DNA of 64,000 nt, from assembly GCA_026929865.2 (NCBI GenBank), contig CM049397.1, forward strand, positions 3,852,001 to 3,916,000, written 5' to 3'. Positions 59,916 through 64,000 of the stretch are shown here, piece after piece; position 1 is the stretch's first letter; each line of letters opens with the position of its first letter. The notes below the pieces were generated by a model, which saw only the letters and a list, made by a program, of their open reading frames with translations, was not told the DNA's origin and did no database searches. A program made the position numbers and the translations under genes. Origin of the DNA: Hyperoplus lanceolatus. Its lineage: Eukaryota > Chordata > Actinopteri > Uranoscopiformes > Ammodytidae.

Positions 59916-60901
59916 GGGGCCACTCACACTAGGGCCGCGGCCCCGTGCCAAAGCTCATTAGCATACTAAAGTCTAGAACGTTTGGCTAGTGTGACCACGC
60001 CATCCGTGGTCACCTGGGAGAGGTGTGCCGTGGCCAAAGTACAGATGCTAATGAGATGACACGCGCACAAGCAAGCGCACAGGCGGAGTTCCTGACGTGA
60101 ATTTATTAAGGATGCGCATAGTCCTTTAACGCCCGCTGCCTTACTAGTCGGCACCAGAATTGCCCACCACTTGGACTTGTAGCTACATAAAATGTGTGAG
60201 AATTAACGTGTGTGTAGGCCTAGGTGTGGGCTAATAAAAGAGGGAGAGAGCTAAATAGGTGAGCGCAGAAAGCAAAGCATAAAGGTTTTCGTGTTTACTC
60301 ACGTTCGTCAGATGATTTTTTTTCTTTTTCCTCCCGTCAGCTGTCATAATACTGCCTTTACGCATGGCGGTGGAGACGCACACACAACGGGACTCCGCGG
60401 CCCAAACAGTAGCCTACACTAAGGTTTAACAAGAAACTTTATAAAGACACTTAAAAGAACTATCTCTGCCCATACAAAACTTTCTGACTTGGATTTGATG
60501 GAGCGATCGATGTGTATAAAACCATCCGGTACGTATGGTCTGATGACGGGCCGTTATATTAATAATAAACAGCGTGCTGCACAAATATGAGACTGTCCAC
60601 CGCGACCTACTACGTCAACTTTAAAAAAAAACAATAGCTTAAGGATTCTCGTTGCTCTAATGTGGAAGTGGAATATATGACGCAAATTTGGCCGGAGGAA
60701 AATATTCACAAACAGTCGTATAGCCTACAAGTAGACTACGCTCCAAATCCTAAACGTGCACGGTGATGTTGGCAAGGTGCAATCGTGCCCAGGCCACAAG
60801 CAGTGTGAGCACGGGCCTGCGGGGGGAGTGAGGAGGGGGGGAATCGTGCTGAATCTTCCTGCAGCACGGAACAGGCCAACGGCACTAGTGTGAGTGGGCC
60901 C
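59916..60901. mobile_element. Harbinger-like MITE carrying a copy of its host hAT
   Basis: Ends GGGGCCACTCACACTAG (59916) and CTAGTGTGAGTGGGCCC (ending 60901), flanked by TTA (59913-59915 and 60902-60904). Its middle, from about 60056 to 60590, repeats sequence of the hAT in which it sits (59695-59910 and 60905-61214). Confidence 0.7.
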
Positions 60902-61835
60902 TTAAGCCCCGCAGTGTTTACTCACGTTCGTCAGCTGGTTTGTTTCTTTTTCCTCCCGTCAGCTGTTCTGCTGCCTTAACGCACGGCGGGTCGAGACGAA
61001 CCCAAAACAACAAACAGCGGAACTCGGCGGTGATAAGGAAACAATAGTCTACACTTAAGTTTAACAATAAACTTCATAAAGACACACTTAAAATAACGAT
61101 CTCTGCCCATACAAAAAGCACTGACTTGGATAACTTGATGGAGCGATCGATGTGCAAAAACCATCCGGCACATGTGTCTGATGACGGGCCGTTATATTGA
61201 TAATAAACAGCGGGCGGGCGAGAGATAAAAAGGCGAGAGCGTTTTTCTTTTTCCTCCCGTCAGCTGTTTTAATGCACCCTTTACGCACGGTGGTTGAGAC
61301 GAACCCTACACTAAAGTTAAACCTGCAGTGTGTAGAATTTTGGGTTTTATTTCCTAGCAGATTTTGTTGAAAATAATTATAATATCCATAAGTACATTTA
61401 ATTTAGTGCATAATAGCTGAATTTTTTTTTTAGAATTATATTTTTTTTCCTTAGAAAGGGTCTCATATATGTCCATATTTCTCCATACTTTGGACCAAGG
61501 CCTTGTGCCGCCATTTTGGAAGTGTCATAGTTGGAATGTCATCAGGTGCATTGTTTAGATTTTAGAATTGTTCTTGTCCTTGAAGGCCACTGTAGCTTCT
61601 TTTATCATTCGAAAGGGTTGGGGTTACCCAGGGAGCGTTGCATTCTAGAACTTTGTAGAACTTTCTTGATGATGTCATATTACACACTGCACCTTTAAAC
61701 ATGACACTTTGTAACTACACACTTAAAATAACGATCTCTGCCCATACAAAAAAAAAGACTTGGATTACTTGAGGAGCGACCAATGTGCAAATGTGTCTGA
61801 TGACGGGCCGTTATATTAATAATAAACAGCGCGAT
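60295..61835. repeat. Three related ~300-bp units in the hAT interior
   Basis: Units at 60295-60575, 60908-61214 and 61240-61835 share TTTTTCCTCCCGTCAGCTGT, then TCTCTGCCCATACAAAA, then TGATGACGGGCCGTTATATT and AATAATAAACAGCG. The third is split by a small element at 61322-61697. Confidence 0.8.
61322..61697. mobile_element. Small MITE with CTGCAGTGTGTA termini
   Basis: CCTGCAGTGTGTAGAATTTTG at the left and ATTACACACTGCACC at the right are imperfect inverted repeats, with TTAA next to both ends. It splits the third internal unit of the hAT, whose sequence resumes after 61697. Confidence 0.6.
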
Positions 61836-62360
61836 TCACTTTAGAACAGCATGTAGGCTACATTAAATATCTCGTATCCTTCCTGAGGGGGCATACATGA
61901 TATTTTTTCTGCAAACAAATGGTTAATTTGCCAAAGTTGATAGTTGGTCTTATCTTTACAGAAGACTTCTATGTATTTTTTATGTCAGTTGAATTTTGTT
62001 TCAAGTTGAATGCAAATGAGCACTGTTAATATTTCAAAAGGCACAAGTTCTTCCTTGACTGTTTTCAGTCTGTGTTTTTAGTTTTCAGGGAGCATAATGG
62101 CATTTGGGCTTAGAAAGGCAAACCTTTTTTTTTTGTCCGGACCAATTAATGTGAAAATTGACAATTTCCTAATCCTAAAGTACTCTTGATAATTTTTGCA
62201 CACACTAGACACACTTCTGATCAGATATTTAAGAAGATTAATACAAATAAACACATTTTTACTTATTTTCTCACACAATGAGAATCGATAAGAGAATCGA
62301 TAAGGAATCGGATCGATAAGCAGAATCAGAATCTTTAAATTCTTATCAATTCCCATCCCT

Positions 62361-62700
62361 ATACATACATACATACGCCTACATATGGTTCAACCTGAAA
62401 ACATAATGCCTCTGGCTGACGATGGGAGAGAGGCATAAAAAAACATTTAAAAAAAGCTAATATTTAAAGTATGACCCAAACCGTCCTGAAGCATCCTATA
62501 GATCTTTGTTAAAAATACTTTTTATTTCCTGGTTCACATTTTAACTATTGTACTTATACTCCAGTCTATTGTTACTAGGGATGCAAGGATCTATATTGGT
62601 ATCAGGTATTCACTTCAATGCTATGCGTGTGAGACACATTACGTTATGCTCAGACGGCACGCACAGCACAAGCAGATTAACATCAGTTAATAGGCTACAG
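62361..62700. other. No gene seen
   Basis: Short spacer between two elements. Confidence 0.4.
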
Positions 62701-63574
62701 CACATGTGTCAAACTCAAGGCCTGGCCCGCGACACGTTTTGATCTGGCCCGCGAATCAATTCGGCCGATTTGAATCAATTCTGAAAAAAAAAAAAATAAA
62801 AAAATCATGATTTTTTTTTTTTTTTTAATGGAGTCTGTTCCATATCCGCACGTCGCATACACTCCCAACTGTTAGGAAACTTACGTGGCTTACAGCTAGG
62901 AATGTCTGCTGAACGTTCTACAGCTCAGGATTTTAAGGCATGAATTGATGAACTTGCATCTAAGAAGAGCTGCTCACTCAAGCCGCTAGGGTGCAGCCAA
63001 AATTTAAAAAAAGCAGATTTTAGCAACGTGGGAAATGGTAAATGGTAAATGGCAATCTTGCTTCACCGCTATTATTGTTTCCTCCAGTGCTTTATGGCAA
63101 AGTAAAAACCAAAAAAATAATAATAAAATAAAACATTTTTTTTTTAGTGCTGAACAATTAATGTACTAGCAAGCGCGGTGTGTCTGCGGCTCTGTGCGCG
63201 TGAAACGAGCAGGAGCATGCTAGTGTAGGCCTACAAGATTTATTTTCTAATTTTCCATGCTGCTTTATTTTTATGTTTTAAATTGGGAAAAACTTATTCC
63301 AAAACAACCAATATTGTATTTAAAAATAAATCAGTGTATTTTGTACTGTCTGCATGTTTGCACAAAATGTGTCCCTGTACATATGGTAAACAAAATTGGA
63401 CAAAAGTGCCTGTAGTATTTGTGTATTCAAATAAACAGTTGTTTATTTCATTAGTGCGAATGCATCTTTGAGCAAAATACCCCCAAAATTTTTGCATTAT
63501 TTTACTGGTCCGGCCCACTTGAGATCAGAGAGGCTGTATGTGGCCCTCGAACCAAAATGAGTTTGACACCCCTG
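62701..63574 (+). mobile_element. hAT MITE (CACATGTGTCAAAC family), complete
   Basis: Ends CACATGTGTCAAAC (62701) and GTTTGACACCCCTG (ending 63574), flanked by identical GGCTACAG at 62693-62700 and 63575-63582. 874 bp, with A- and T-runs and no coding capacity. Related copies lie at 18205-18517 and 37093-37600. Confidence 0.92.
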
Positions 63575-63582
63575 GGCTACAG

Positions 63583-64000
63583 CATGGAGCGGAACACACA
63601 GCTGTTTGGAGATACTTAATAACCAACAATTTATCCATATCTGTAAAGCCAATAATGTTTCGAGGGGTGGTGTTAGCACTGTAAAAACAAAAAATACAAC
63701 AAACCTAAAAAACTACCTCCAGAAGAACCATTCTAAAGAGCATGCTGAGTCCATCCAGCTTGAAAAGGGGATGACACTACTAAACAGTTAAGTTTGGCGG
63801 GGGAAATACACAGACGAGAGAAACTAAAGTGATAGTATGGAATAAACACTTTTTGGATCAGCATATTCACGCCTGCAAGATATCCTGCTGAAAATGTCAT
63901 CCAACTTTTATTTCTACTCAAAATACAAATGCAACCTAAACACCTGCAACTTAAGACTTCAGATGAGGTGGAATAGCAGCTATGATAGAGAGTCCCGTCT
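63583..64000. other. No complete gene seen
   Basis: A 61-codon frame at 63606-63791 contains CKANNVSRGGVSTVKTKNTTNLKNYLQKNHSKEH. This has the outline of a BED finger (Cys...Thr-Thr-Asn-Leu...Leu-x-x-x-His-x-x-x-His), so a further hAT relic may start here, without its first Cys in a clear context. Confidence 0.45.

Larger units (their letters stand above)
59425..62360 (+). mobile_element. Decayed hAT element with BED-finger exon
   Basis: Ends AGGGATGGGAATCGA (59425) and AATTCCCATCCCT (ending 62360) are inverted repeats inside a CATA microsatellite, which hides the exact duplication. The interior contains a BED-finger exon, repeated copies of its own sequence and two smaller insertions. The catalytic part is absent. 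Confidence 0.75.

Overview
The window looks like non-coding DNA from a teleost fish. Nearly every recognisable coding sequence belongs to a transposable element, and the families are those typical of fish: Harbinger elements with 3-bp target duplications, hAT elements with 8-bp duplications and TIRs of the CAGTGGTTCTCAACC and CAGTGTTTCCC kinds, an L1-type LINE, a Ty3/gypsy LTR, a tRNA-derived SINE and long GT microsatellites. Genes have GT-AG introns. I found no exon of an ordinary host gene, so this is probably intergenic DNA or a very long intron.

Layout. 1-4.5 kb: a Harbinger end fragment, a 0.97-kb foldback element and the remains of a transposase-like gene. 4.5-10.7 kb: a well-preserved two-gene DNA transposon on the minus strand, with an intact 830-codon TNP2-like transposase and, 10 bases upstream, a multi-exon SAMD3-like gene. 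14-17.7 kb: a ZBED5-like hAT joined to a 3'-truncated L1. 18.1-19.5 kb: a hAT MITE inside another broken transposase-like gene. 19.8-25.0 kb: four elements nested inside each other (three Harbinger, one mariner-like MITE), each bounded by TIRs and matching target duplications. 26.9-31.7 kb: a second nest, in which a hAT is split by another hAT that itself carries a relative of the first plus a 1.1-kb foldback. 32.6-34.9 kb: a full-length hAT with a frameshifted ZBED5-like transposase and a perfect 8-bp target duplication. 35.8-40.5 kb: a decayed ZNF862-like hAT gene interrupted by MITEs and a gypsy LTR-gag fragment. 40.6-43.7 kb: more hAT material and a 95-bp GT tract. 43.7-59.4 kb: a quieter stretch with a few MITEs, one SINE and no genes. 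59.4-63.6 kb: a decayed BED-finger hAT carrying duplications of its own interior, then a hAT MITE with an exact target duplication.

How the genes work together. The only set that could still act together is the 5.1-10.3 kb pair: a transposase with N-terminal zinc fingers and a SAMD3-like partner, same strand, almost touching. The transposase frame is open end to end; the partner has one in-frame stop and one uncertain splice junction. All other transposases here are broken. Splice sites, domains and element ends were read by eye; family assignments rest on motif recognition, not on a database search.
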